Assembly: GCA_015680685.1 (NCBI GenBank)
Contig: MNCI01021461.1
Span: 226,152 to 275,903 of the forward strand
Direction of reading: 5' to 3'
From: Gnetum montanum
Taxonomy: Eukaryota > Streptophyta > Gnetopsida > Gnetales > Gnetaceae
Length of the DNA stretch: 49,752 bases
The notes under the pieces are model-generated. The model was not told the DNA's origin and did no database searches. It worked only from the letters and a program-made list of their open reading frames with translations. Positions within the stretch are counted from its first letter, which is position 1; each line of letters starts with the position of its first letter. Made by a program: the position numbers and the translations under genes. This document shows positions 31,094 through 42,317 of the stretch, piece by piece.

Positions 31094-31938
31094 TGATGAG
31101 CAGTGAGATACCCCTACGCTCAACCATACGAATACGAGCATGTATGCGTGATGGCGAACTCCACAAATAGACTAGTTGTGGTACCTAGATAGTTATATAT
31201 TGATCGTAGTTTGCTATCTTCCCACCTGGACTAGCATTTGCTTGGTCATGTATGGTTTAGTCCAGAGTAAGGTGTATGATGTGATTTCTACTACTATGCT
31301 ATTCCTAAGGACAATGAGAAGTAACTTAATTAAGCTAGTAATAAGAAATAAAATCTAAGCTAACCTAAGTGTGATGAGCATCCATCCTTAATCATCTGTA
31401 TGCATCTTGGACTTCATGTACTACTTTTGGGATTGCCAAGCACACATCACTCAAAACACTACTTGATATGCTACTAGGTTACCACGTAGTTACACTTAAA
31501 TGTTCGTGATTAAGACATACTCATTCCACATTAACAACAAGAATAGTAAATGACAATAAAAGAAATATTAAGTAATAAAACAACAATAAATAATTAACAA
31601 TTAAATAATTCAAAACTAAGTGAATGTTGCAATGATGGAGTAATCTCGATCTTTATTACCGATTATGTGCATGTCCAAGTATGTCACACTCGAACAATAG
31701 TTTCGTACAATTACAAGCATCACACTGTGGGCATGCACTTGGGAAAAGAACTGAAAACTAATAACAAGAGTCCAAACTTCTAATGACTAACTTTTTTCTC
31801 CCCACGCGCCTGAGTGCTATATTTATAAGCTAACACAGGAATCATGATATCATGTATACAATATCGTATCTAGGTTGCGACATTGCATACCTGATATCAT
31901 GTACTCAATATCAAGGCCTAGCAAACCATGATTCATTA
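31094..31938 (-). repeat. Athila-family 5' LTR (845 bp)
   Basis: TGATGAGCAGTGAGATACCC at the U5 end with PBS adjoining. Doubled element near 31428 and 31470, AATAAA (minus) at about 31655, TATA box about 31831, and palindromes GATATCATG/CAATATCG/GATATCATG upstream (31850-31915). The outer end reads TAATGAATCATGG on the minus strand. Its gag follows at 30960-29165, and no 3' LTR partner is seen. Confidence 0.8.
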
Positions 31939-33047
31939 GTGCCTAAACATTGCCAAGGAACTGTATTCATAAGCATTTTTTTGTGACTATGTCAACATAG
32001 ATGTGTTGATAGGCTTAGTCAACTAACTAACGTTGGCAAAGCTACATTGACATTGCACTTTTATTGTTTGTTAACTTGATTGTTAATATTATTTTTCATC
32101 TTTAGGTTAACATTGTTTTTGTTAGATAATAACAAATTTACCTTATGAGCCACTTCCTATAGTACAAGTAAAAACATTCACAGATGTTGTTGCCTTTCCT
32201 AGCTTCTTTCTTATCATTTAATCATTCTAATCTTATAAAGGAAGATGAAAATTTCAATGGATGTCTCATCACTAATTCAAAAGTTTACTATTTATCAATT
32301 ATACTCCCAATGAAATACTGCATTTACACTAGCAAGCTTTGTTTGAGTTTACATAATCTTAGGATTAAAAGTAGAAAATGGATGCAACTTTCTAAAAGAA
32401 GTGCACATGTCAACTATGTGGGTCCAAAGATTTTAATAATGAGCATCATTTTAATAAACCTAGAATTTTTAGAATGATTATCATTTTTTCTTTTAGACTT
32501 ACATTTGTTTTGCAGTTCAAACTTGGCTTAATAGAGGGTCTTGTACCTTTGATTTATCTATAATATGCAATATTTTATCATTTTATTATTATTTTGGCAT
32601 TTTGACACGAGACTTAATTAGCGTAATTGTACTTTAATTTTCTTTTAATGAGTCTTCCTTCTTTATGATGATGTTTGAAATGAGACTTTATACTTTAACT
32701 TTTGCAAGTATTTTAACTACATGATCATTATCTTTAGTGGCATGCGACTTCATTAATAGTTTAACTATGCATGAGACTCAATTATTAGTTAATTTGGCTT
32801 GAGATCCTACTAATGTGATTTTTATTTAATAAGTGTCAACTCCTTGTATTTGTGATTAATATGAAATTTGATATTTTTATATTTTGATTATTATTTTATG
32901 ATACTAACCTTGTTGTCTTTGGATAAGAACAAGATGATTAGATGTGGACCCTACTAAAGATGATATTTATCTTTATCTTAATTCTATCACATAGTACAAG
33001 TTACTAAATAAGTCTTAGGTCATAACCTTCTAGAAGTCATGCACTGA
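31939..33047. other. AT-rich intergenic DNA, no supported gene
   Basis: A 97-codon open frame at 32184-32477 has AT-driven composition and no recognisable motif. The rest has stops in all frames. Confidence 0.5.
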
Positions 33048-33326
33048 TGATGAGTCATCATTATGTCAACCTTGATATCGAGGCTCCAATATTGAATATG
33101 CAATATCAGGTCCCAAAAAATGATGTTAGATATTTGATATCGTCTCTTTCGTTCTAGCTTATAAATACAACACTTGGATGCATAGTTTAAACATAGTTTT
33201 AGTTGTTAGTTTTTGATAGTCTTCCTTAGATTTCTGAATTCAAGTTCTATTTTCCCTAGTGCATGCCCGTAGTATGATGTTTGTGCTTGTACAGCATTCT
33301 TATTTGAGTGTGATGTACTTGGACAC
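33048..33326 (+). repeat. Plus-strand Athila-family LTR, 5' half
   Basis: Starts TGATGAGTCATCATTATG. GATATCGAGG, CAATATTG, CAATATC and GATATCG motifs follow, then TATAAATAC at about 33163, then R sequence to GTACTTGGACAC. It is interrupted by a minus-strand LTR and resumes at 34325. Confidence 0.75.
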
Positions 33327-34319
33327 TAATGAGCAACAAGGTACCCCTACACCCAACCATACAAATCACAAGTGTTCATGCACAATTCGGTCGAATTCTG
33401 TGGATGGGACTACTTGTGGCATCTAGATCACTATGCCTTGATCACAATTCATTGTCTTCCCACTTAGACTAGTGGTAACTTTGTCAGGGATGGTTTAGTT
33501 TAGAGTGGCGAATATGATTTTTATTATTTTATGTTTTATTATTCTATGATTAACAATTGGTTGAAACTCAATTTATAATCAATTCAACTAATCTAATTGC
33601 TAATTAATAATCAACTACCCTAACATAAGTATTTGATCCATTTTCTTGTGCACATCTTGAACACATATAACGCTACTGGGTTACCAAATGTTAAGTGTTA
33701 CTGGGATTACCAAGAGTCATACACATGCTCAAAGTGATTGTACTTAAGTGCTTAATTAATTAACATGCATGAAAATGTAAATATTAACTAAGTACATGAA
33801 AAGTAAATTGCATGGAAAGTAAATCAAAGTGCTACAATGAATAAGAATCAATTTCAATCTTATTTCCATTCATGGAATATGTCTAGGTACATTGCCAGTC
33901 AAATAAGACTTCATACAATTGACTCAGATCCACTTTGTGGGTGCTTACTGATTGTTCTCTAAGATCACAGAATAAAATTGCAAGAATTCAGTTACTCTAT
34001 TAATAAAACTACGAAAAACTACTAAAAAACTAATGAAAACTCAACTTCAAACCATGCACACAAGCACTATATTTATAGGCTGGTCCATACCCCTTGACAT
34101 CGAATATTTGATGTCATGTCCTAGGTTCTGACATTGGATACGCAATGTTGGGGCCTTGTTATTGGAGCCTTGTTATCGAGGCCTTGTTATTAGAGCCTTG
34201 TTATTGGGGCTTTGTTATCAAAGCCTTGTTATTAGAGCCTTGTTATTAGAGCCTTGTTATCGGAGCTAGCAAAAAAGTTAACTTTTTATCAAATAACCTA
34301 GCCAATTGATGATTCAACA
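33327..34319 (-). repeat. Solo Athila-family LTR nested in the previous one (993 bp)
   Basis: Starts TAATGAGCAACAAGGTACCC and ends ...GATTCAACA. It is flanked by GACAC (33322-33326) and AACAC (34320-34324), a target duplication with one change. The doubled GGGTTACCAAATG/GGGATTACCAAGAG lies at about 33680 and 33705, and the TATA box (minus) at about 34075. No internal element sequence is present, so it arose by LTR-LTR recombination. Confidence 0.7.
34153..34264. repeat. 14-bp minisatellite (8 copies) in the LTR U3
   Basis: Eight 14-bp units of the form GCCTTGTTATTGGA, GCCTTGTTATCGAG and GCCTTGTTATTAGA, exactly in register. Its place is where other LTRs carry spaced GATATCG motifs, and TTGTTATCGAGGCC resembles TTGATATCGAGGCT at 33066. 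Confidence 0.92.
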
Positions 34320-34324
34320 AACAC

Positions 34325-34921
34325 ATTCCATGACTAGAAATAAATATCATGATTACTTCCATTATTGCAGCATCCATTTAGATGATTACTGCTTTTAATT
34401 GTTAATTGTTTAATTATTTACGATTTTCCTTATTTAATATTTTCACTTATTTATTTTTATGATTCCTGTTGTGAAGTGGAATGAGTACATGTAATCATGA
34501 GCACTTAAGTATAATTACTTGGTAATATCACAATGTATTATTCGGCAAACCTAGTGATGTACGCTTGGCAATTCTAGTGGTGGTTATACAAAGTCTAAGA
34601 TGTGTGCGGACAATTAGAAATGGATATTCATTGCATGTAGGCTAGTTTAGGTTTTACTTTCAATTGTTCATTAGCTTAATTAATTAATTATCTCGTTATT
34701 GTTATTAGGAGCAACATAGGATTAGACAACATCACGCACCTCACTTTGGACTAAACCATACATGACAAGCTACCACTAGTCCAAGTGGGAAGACAGTGAA
34801 TAGCAAGCAAAGCATAACAATTTAGATGCACAACTAGTCCCATCCACAGAATTTGACCGAATCGTGTGTGAATGCTTGTGATTCGTATGGTTGGGCGTAG
34901 GGGTACCTTGCTGCTCATCCA
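34325..34921 (+). repeat. Plus-strand Athila-family LTR, 3' half
   Basis: Continues the LTR broken at 33326: AGAAATAAATATCATGATTA aligns with the poly-A-signal region of other LTRs. CTTGGTAATATC/CTTGGCAATTC lie at about 34518 and 34563, then GATTCGTATGGTTGGGCGTA and GGGGTACCTTGCTGCTCATC at the U5 end. No PBS follows, so this was a solo LTR or a 3' LTR. Confidence 0.72.
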
Positions 34922-35479
34922 CAAATATTTGTGATTTGACCTTTATAAGTAGGTTATGAGTTTTTTACTTAACCATCATTTTCCATTCATGTCTTCTTTT
35001 ATCTTAAAATTCTTGGTGCTTTATGTTAGGATCTTAAGAGGCTTGTTCATTACGAGGGAATATCTTGTTAATTCAGGAAGGTAGTAGATTTGTTCTTTAG
35101 TTTGAATTCCTTCTTTTAGTCTAATGTGAATGTTTATTCTTAATGTTTTTTTTTTGAGATTTATGGTTGCTAGGGTTACCTTAGCTATTAGAGCTTTGAG
35201 GATATTAGTTGATTTAGATTTTGTAGAAGTTGCAAAAGATGCAAGCAACATCAACTTAATAGCAACATATAGTCTTGACATGGTATGGGACATGGGTGAG
35301 GCTAAGTTAGTGCCTAAAAAGATGGCATGTGCATGCAATCCTCATGGGTCTAAAGGAGCTTTCAATCCTTTAGGAAGACTCAAATCTAGTTACCTAGGGA
35401 ATACTTCTAGATGAGACTTAGACTTAGTTAATTTAGAAGGAAAGTGAAATTAGGCTGAAGAATATAGTTAGTAGGTTAG
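34922..35479. other. Inter-LTR DNA, no supported gene
   Basis: An open frame at 35130-35414 (plus) ends in MACACNPHGSKGAFNPLGRL, but no family is recognised. The opposite frame at 35021-35338 is equally open. Neither has support. Confidence 0.35.
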
Positions 35480-36364
35480 TGATGAGGGGCATGTATCTCC
35501 TACACCCAACCATACAAATCATAAGTGTTCACTAGCTATCTGGTTGAACTTAGTAGCCTTAGTTATCCAAATGGCCAATATTCCTAAATAGTGAGTCATG
35601 CAGTTACAAGATCGTTGTCTTCTTAACTCATACTTGTGTGTTATTAGTATGTATGGTTAAGTGTGAATAAGACATACAATGTATATTTTTATAATTATTT
35701 TTAAGATATTTTTATCTTAATGACTAGATGAGGGAATGAAGGTTTAACAATTAATTATCTAACTAATTAGCTAATCTAGTAACTAACTATCCTAATGTGG
35801 AGTAACTTTTACCACTTGCTGTACACATCTTGAACTAGTGGTAACACTATTGAATTACCAAGTGGCTATTACTAGGCAGATTAAATATCCATTGCTGGAA
35901 TTACCAAGCATTAACATGTTATGTTTGAAGTGGTCATACTCATGTATTTATGTGTAATAACATTAATAATATTAATTACTTAATTACTTATGGTAATGCA
36001 AAATGCAAGCAAAGTAATGTTAATCTAGTTTAAGTGCTACAATGGCTATAGGAAATCTCAAATTTAGTGTCGCCATGGCAATGTGTTCAAGTACATGGGC
36101 ATTTGAATAAAACTCCATACACTCTCTTAGATCTACACTGCATTCACTTAGAGAGAAAATATTCCAACTTTAGAGAAAGGAAACTGCAAGAGTTCAGCTA
36201 AGACTATGATTGAAATGTGTCATAAATGTGAGGGATGCATATATTTATATAGGCAATAATTGCATCATTGTCAACATATTTGCATCAATGCATCCTACCA
36301 TGCATTGACAGGGATACGTCGATGGGGATCCATCGATGTAGCCTGTCTTATTGATGTTTCATCA
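35480..36364 (-). repeat. Solo Athila-family LTR (885 bp)
   Basis: TGATGAGGGGCATGTATCTC at the U5 end, the doubled element at about 35855 and 35900, TATA about 36248 (minus), CATCGATG-type palindromes at 36300-36340 instead of GATATC, and outer end TGATGAAACATCAA (minus). Flanks GTTAG and CTTAG share TTAG, consistent with a decayed 5-bp target duplication. No PBS and no internal sequence. Confidence 0.75.
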
Positions 36365-37298
36365 CTTAGCTGAAAAGAAGAAATAGAGGTGATTATGGTG
36401 GCTCCTATCATGCAATTTGAGTTTTAGGAACTTCCTACTTGGGCCACACAATTGTTGCAAACCTGTCGAGGTTACTTGGTAGCATAATCAATGGATACTC
36501 TTAATGGAGATCAATTGATGATAAGGTTGTTTTAAGATGTTTAATGATGAGGAGGTTGCAGGTAGGCTAGGCCATTTGCTATTATTTGTTACAATAGGAG
36601 TTGGGGTTAGAAGCATCTGAAAACCTTGTTAACAAGAGTTGAGACTTCATTGTTGGGTAGCCAACCTATAGTTAACTTAAGGTTAGATTGAACATTTGAA
36701 ATAGAAATATAATATTACATCAAAAATAAGTACAATCTTTTCTTGTTACATTTATTGTTAACCACTTTTTTGAGTGATATTTACCTTTCAAAAAATAAAT
36801 GTAATGTCTATTAAATGATCCTTTAGATTGTTGACTATAATAAACCATGGATTCCAATTTTATTATTGTTATTATTTTATATGCATGTAAATGATAAATG
36901 AAGGTTTCCTTTATATAAAGAAGTGACCTCACAAATAACATTCCTTGTAAAAGAAGATTTACAAGGCTAAATGCAAATGGGTTCGCCGGATTCGAAACCG
37001 TCCGTACGTACGCATAGTAATCACGATAGCAATTCGCAACAAAGAAAAAATCAAAAGTACAAAACAACACTTCACCAAGAGCAAGCAATCTGCAATGGTG
37101 CAAAAAGAAACGGCTGCCATTCCTGCCCACTCAACGTAAATGTTTCGTTGTGCTTTCCGCCTCAGCCGTTGCACCTGCTGCTGAGCACTTAGAACATCTT
37201 CATAGCGTCGTGTCGGCGCCAAGCAAATTTGCAACTGCCCACAAAGAAACTCGTACTAACCTACAACTTTTCAAATGCCAAGCAACACACATGGATAG
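36365..37298. other. Unassigned DNA between LTR and MITE-like element
   Basis: A minus-strand open frame at 37234-36959 (YEDVLSAQQQVQRLRRKAQR, then a hydrophobic tail) is less AT-rich (37000-37230) than its surroundings and might be a gene or transposon fragment, but no family is recognised. Confidence 0.3.
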
Positions 37299-37571
37299 AA
37301 ACCTACACTAATTCAATGAAATGGATGATTTAAACATAACAGATAGAAATATTATATCAACATGTTTATAATCATTCAATAAAGCATTCCATGGTCTTAT
37401 AATATTTCTATCCATGATATTTGTAACTATACATTTTCAATTACGCAAGTTTGTACATTGATCATTTTTGTTGTATTACAACATGTTTATAATCATTCAA
37501 TAAAGCATTCCATGGTCTTATAATATTTCTATCTGTTATGTTTAAATCATCCATTGAATTAGTGTAGGTTT
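37299..37571. mobile_element. MITE-like foldback element (273 bp)
   Basis: Terminal inverted repeats of about 50 bp: AAACCTACACTAATTCAATG then GGATGATTTAAACATAACAG and AGATAGAAATATT at the left, and the reverse complement at the right ending TTAGTGTAGGTTT. The left arm has an extra AAAT. Inside are two identical 54-bp direct repeats (37359-37412 and 37480-37533) containing CATTCCATGGTCTTATAATA. The end of each repeat can also pair with the left arm. No clear target duplication (flanks GGATAG and TTGTTG). Confidence 0.75.
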
Positions 37572-37589
37572 TTGTTGAGATTATCTGTT

Positions 37590-38850
37590 ATGGATACCAT
37601 CATTGCAACCTAGTCAGAGCTACTCAAAACAAGGGGCAAATGCATCATTATGAAGGGGCAACTTGAAATAGCCTAAGTTGAGAACCAACGCTTGGCTATG
37701 GAAGTTACTGAACTGAGAACCCGCCTCATTGATCTTGCGCTACTTAACTAAGTAATCACATGGGATAAAGCTTTCTAATAGCTTCAGGCCAAACTCAAAG
37801 AGGCTAAGTACACCAAGGAGTCAATAGTCTTTGACAAGTCCTTGGCCAGTGCCACAATGTACAACATCCAGAAGGGCTTGCTCCAGACTCATCAAGAGAA
37901 TGAGGCCCTAACCGTAAAAAATCATTGTCTATGAAATGTTAATGTGAAAAAACAATAAATGTTCAAATTTATCCATCAATAGCAAGAGCAGCTTACCATC
38001 ATGAATACTAAATTGAGGAGGTTGGTAGCAAAGAACAGAAACCTCTCAATGGAGGAAGTCCGTGCCTTGCGCCAAAATCTATAATCGCAACTACTAACTA
38101 GAAAAAGGATAGGTGGGATTATAGAAAGAAATTAATGAGAATCACATTCAATTGGTGAAGGAAAAAGTAAATGAGACCCTCCAGTAACTCCAGCAAAGAG
38201 GCAATGTGTAGCAACCTATCCTTGATGGGCTGAATACATACAATAAGGTTAAAATCTGCATGAAGGAGCTGTAGATCAAAGAAATGGCCAAGTATATGAA
38301 GCTTGTCAACCTTTGATATGTAAACCTAGTGATGCTGACTACCAAAAGGCCATGGTTAGAATTTGAGAAGTAGATGGCTAGCTCATACTTGTTGTACGAG
38401 GCAAAGTACAAGCACCATAAAGAGACTAAGCAAAAGCTTGAGACTGCAAATGTGGAACTCAAGGTTCTCAAGGTAAAGCTCACTAATCAGAGATCAACAA
38501 CTAAGAACTTGGCTAAGTGAATGAATGACTACCAAGAGCTACAAAATGCACTCAAGGCATTCGACATCGAATGTAAATAGTTTGCTACTTGGTTTGTCAA
38601 TATGAAGGAGTTGTTCCCTATAATGCCCTGTCCGTGGGATATTCCCATTCTGGCCCACATTGGTGAAGTAGCGTAGACTATGAATGATCCCAAAAGTAAG
38701 AAGGAGAAGATGAAGGCATTATTAAATGCCTTCCATGTTCCACAAGAAGTTGCATTTGCAGTAGAACAACCACAACAATTGCCTCAACAACTACATGAAC
38801 CTAAAGTAGGAGAAGGTCCTTCAAAACCTTAGGAGCCTCCACCACCTTGA
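37590..38850 (+). pseudogene. Coiled-coil protein pseudogene inside an Athila-like element
   Basis: The plus-strand frame is broken by many TAG/TAA/TGA codons but otherwise long. Heptad-rich segments are VENQRLAMEVTELRTRLIDL (about 37677), LQAKLKEAKYTKESIVFDKS, MNTKLRRLVAKNRNLSMEEV (38000) and KQKLETANVELKVLKVKL (38427). After that come KELFPIMPCPWDIPILAHIG (about 38608) and a Q/P-rich end (VEQPQQLPQQLHEPK). GT-AG introns are plausible at 37914-37980 and near 38120. It resembles the coiled-coil C-terminus of the extra ORF at 7155-7574 in style and lies just upstream of the plus-strand LTR at 39098, matching the extra-ORF position in Athila-like elements. Function unknown. Confidence 0.5.
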
Positions 38851-39097
38851 ACCATTTGATTTTCTTCATCATCTTCTACGCATTTGAGAAGTTGTGTTTG
38901 TCATTTTTTCTAGTGTTCAATTTTGTTTTTTAGAACACCAATTTTTGTAATAATGAGAAATTCATATGCTTGCACACTTAGTTTTTATTGTGTTTTATTA
39001 TGTTTGTTTTATGTATATGTAGTTATTCAATAATCCCATACCTTCCCAAAATTTTGTAAAGAACTCGAGGACGAGTTTTCATTCATTCGTCGGGGTA

Positions 39098-39963
39098 TGA
39101 TGAGTCATCATAGGTGGCCCACATCGACAGGATGTCATCGATGCAACCTCGTCGATGAGATCTTATTGACGTGATCCCGTCAACATAGTGTATGACACGT
39201 TGATGTGTATCCATTGACATGGCATCCTATCTCTGCTTATAAATGTGTGCCTACCCACTACATTTATGGTAATCTTTTCATAGTTGTAGTGAATCTCTTG
39301 GAGTTTTTCCCTTTGAAAGATAGAATATTTTCTGAGTGCCCACAATAGAAGTCAAAGAAGTGTACGGATCTTTACTCAACCATTGATGTACCTAAGCACC
39401 TTAGTGCAAATGACAATAAAGGTGAGCTTTTCTCAAAAATGTTGCATCACTTGGAATAGAATAATGTTTTATTTATGCATTTAATATTCATGCAATTTAC
39501 TTTAATGTTTCTAAGTAATTAATTAATATTAATTAAATAACAAACATAAGGATGACCACTTCGAGCATACGTTTAACACTTGGTAATCCTAGTAATGCTT
39601 GGTAACCTAATGGCACTATAATGTATTCAAGATGTGTTTCGAAAGTGGGAATGAATGCTTATGTTAGAATTAGTTAAATATTAGCTAGTTATTAAATTAA
39701 TTAAGCATTTAATTACTTTATTCTTGTTCTTAAGCAACTTAATTCATAAAAGATAAAATGATAAACATCATGTGCCTCAATTACACTTAACCATATGATT
39801 TCACTTCACAAGTGGAATTGAGAAGACAACGATTGCAATGGTTAGATTCACCTCTTAGAAATTGGTGTACTTAGAAAGCTAAAGTCTATGGAATTCGACC
39901 GAATCCTTGAGTGAACGCTAGTGATTTGTATGGTTAGATGTAGGGTATACTCGCTACTCATTA
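39098..39963 (+). repeat. Athila-family LTR, plus strand, probably a 3' LTR (866 bp)
   Basis: Starts TGATGAGTCATCATAGGTGG after a G-rich run (CGTCGGGGTA) that could be a polypurine-tract remnant. Contains CATCGATG/CGTCGATGAG palindromes (39125-39165), TATAAATGT (39238), ACAATAAAGG (39413), the doubled CTTGGTAATCC/CTTGGTAACC (39580, 39600), and the U5 end GATTTGTATGGTTAGATG to CTACTCATTA. No PBS follows. Confidence 0.78.
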
Positions 39964-42298
39964 GATATATTTTGTTTATTTTAATTTATTTGATAGATCA
40001 TTTGGAGTAAGGGTAAGGTGTTTGTTTTCCATGTTGTAATATCTGAGTTTGAGTATGAGCTTGGATACATCCACTTGTAAATAGTTTAGGCTTTCATTCA
40101 TTCAGTAACCACATGTTTGTTCCAAAAGGTATGTTGATACATAGTAAAATATATATTTAGCAACTATGTCATTAACATAGATAGTCAACCATAGTAAGCT
40201 ATTGTTAAATCTTATACCTACCTTAATGGTTTGCCCATCATATATGGAATAAAGGCACCAAGATGATGTTGATGAAGCTATAATTTTAATCTTAGTTTCA
40301 TTAAGATTCAAATTTATTGCATTTGATGTAAAAGCACCTAAGAGTGTAAAGTAGTGGTTAGAGGACATCTCTTAAAATGAAGCTTGTGAATTAGATAGTG
40401 TTGGAAGCCATTGATATCCTTGGAATATATTAAACCAAGTTCACAATTTCCTTTTACATAATGTTTTTTTAACTATTGCTCACTGAAAATCAAATTTGTA
40501 ATGCATAGTTATGAAGCAACACCTTATCATTATAATTCATATGTTATTACATTGAAAATTATATCGATCTTGCCATGCCATAAAGAAACACATAGAAAAA
40601 TTTGTATGAACTAGCTTAGTTATATATTTAACATATATACCTATAATTTGGCCAATAGAATCTTGCAAACATGGAATTGAAGTTTAGTTTATTTATTATA
40701 TTAAAAATTACCAAGTTTCCATTTTACCAAATTCTATGTATTTTATAATAGTTTTGGTTATATCACTATGATTGCACGATGAGAAGATAACTAATTCTAA
40801 GTTGAGTCATAAATCTTGTATTGTAAAATATTTTGAATTTTATTTTGGTGCATTGCAATAAAAATACATAAACATACAAACCACAAGATGGAGCAAATAT
40901 GTTGGTGTTATGATGAAACAAATAGGCTCTTATTTAATACCTTTTCTCTCTAGTGTTATGACCGAATATTATTTAGTTTTACTATAAGCTTTCCCTAAAG
41001 AATTATGGAAAAAATACTATTTACAATGATTAATTTATGTATGATAGTTGGTCTTGCCCTAAAGAATTATGAACAAAATATTATTTTATCAATATCAATT
41101 TATTAATGGTGGTCGGCCTCTCGCCAAAAAATACGAACAATACCAATTCGCAATGGGCGCAAAAACATAACTTCACTTTTCACCAACTACACCAACTACA
41201 AAACAGGAACAATGCAAACTTATGCATCAAAAGAATCCGGAAGCGAGGAGGAATCAAGGATTTGTGATTTTGAATGTGTTTGGGTACGTGTGCCTCAAGA
41301 AAAAGTGGGAGGGGACATGAGAGAAAATTTAAATATATTAGTTTTTTTAAAAATTAAATCTCATATATCATAAAAATATATTATAAAATATAGAACAAGT
41401 ACAATGTAAATCCAAAATATTGTTAATGCTTAAAAATTGCACAGAAGATTGCAATATCACCATTAAATTGAAGCAAGAAAATTTGCAAAGGTATGGTGGG
41501 CATTGAATCCATTTCCTTACTCAGGAGCCATAATCTGGCCAAACGTATAATTTCTGCAACAACCAAAATGACAACAATAAAATGAAACCCTTTTGTTACT
41601 CAATCCAATATTTCCATTAAGGCTCAAGCCCCAACCAAATTTATAACAAATCAAGTCTACTAATACTTTTGTTCAACAATTGTAAAAAAACACAACTTGA
41701 CTAAACTAGGCACAGCCGGTAACTCACCTCACCTACAATGATTGAAAACCTTTCAGGTTGAAAAACCAACACTAGTCATGATGAAGGGAAAAGTAAAAAC
41801 AAATTACCATGAACCTGCATATTCGTTGCTTTATAAGCAAACAGATTTTTAAAAAAGTTGAACAAGCATCCATACGTCATCATGTTCATGACCCATGACC
41901 CATGACGATACCTTGTTTTGTTTTTTCTTTTTTCAGCAGAGATATGAGAAAAAGAGCAAAAACCAACAATGAAGAAAAAACACGCGTGAATGTGTAAGTC
42001 ATGGCGGAACCTTTGACGCTCCCAAAGGGAGGCGAATCCATGCAAATGCAATGTTTTCCTCGCACGCCCCGTCCAAAACTTGATTTCTGTATGACCCATA
42101 CTTGCCCCTTCGGCCTTCGGTTACCATAGTAGCCCTTTCATGATTTCCGTGTGTTTGTTTATTCATTCATACTCCCTTGTTTTCTGTGGTCTGTCTCATG
42201 CCGATGCCATGAATCTTGATTGCTTGCTTGCCCCTTAACAATGAAATGAAATGATGTGAATAATTTCCTAAGTTCTACTTAGTGCACAAACAACACAG
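39964..42298. other. AT-rich DNA with short local repeats, no supported gene
   Basis: About 40995-41140 has three diverged copies of a roughly 60-bp unit around CTAAAGAATTATGAACAAAA ending GGTGGTCGGCCTCTCGCCAA. Minus-strand frames at 40102-40368 and 41776-42099 are not recognised. 42254-42298 is the leader of the LTR at 42318 (TTCCTAAGTTCTACTTAGTG, alike to 46110-46150). Confidence 0.45.
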
Positions 42299-42317
42299 TC
42301 CCTAACAATGGTGCCAA
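42299..42317 (-). promoter_or_regulatory. Primer-binding site (tRNA-Asp type)
   Basis: Minus-strand TTGGTGCCATTGTTAGGGA joins the LTR. About 45 bp of leader follow before similarity to other elements is lost, so this element's body has been deleted. Confidence 0.78.

Noticed and set aside
32184-32477. 97-residue ORF with a possible Cys-x2-Cys patch in another frame
   Set aside because: AT-rich composition, motif incomplete and out of frame.
40102-40368. 88-residue minus-strand ORF, considered as a Ty1/copia fragment
   Set aside because: No diagnostic copia motif could be identified.
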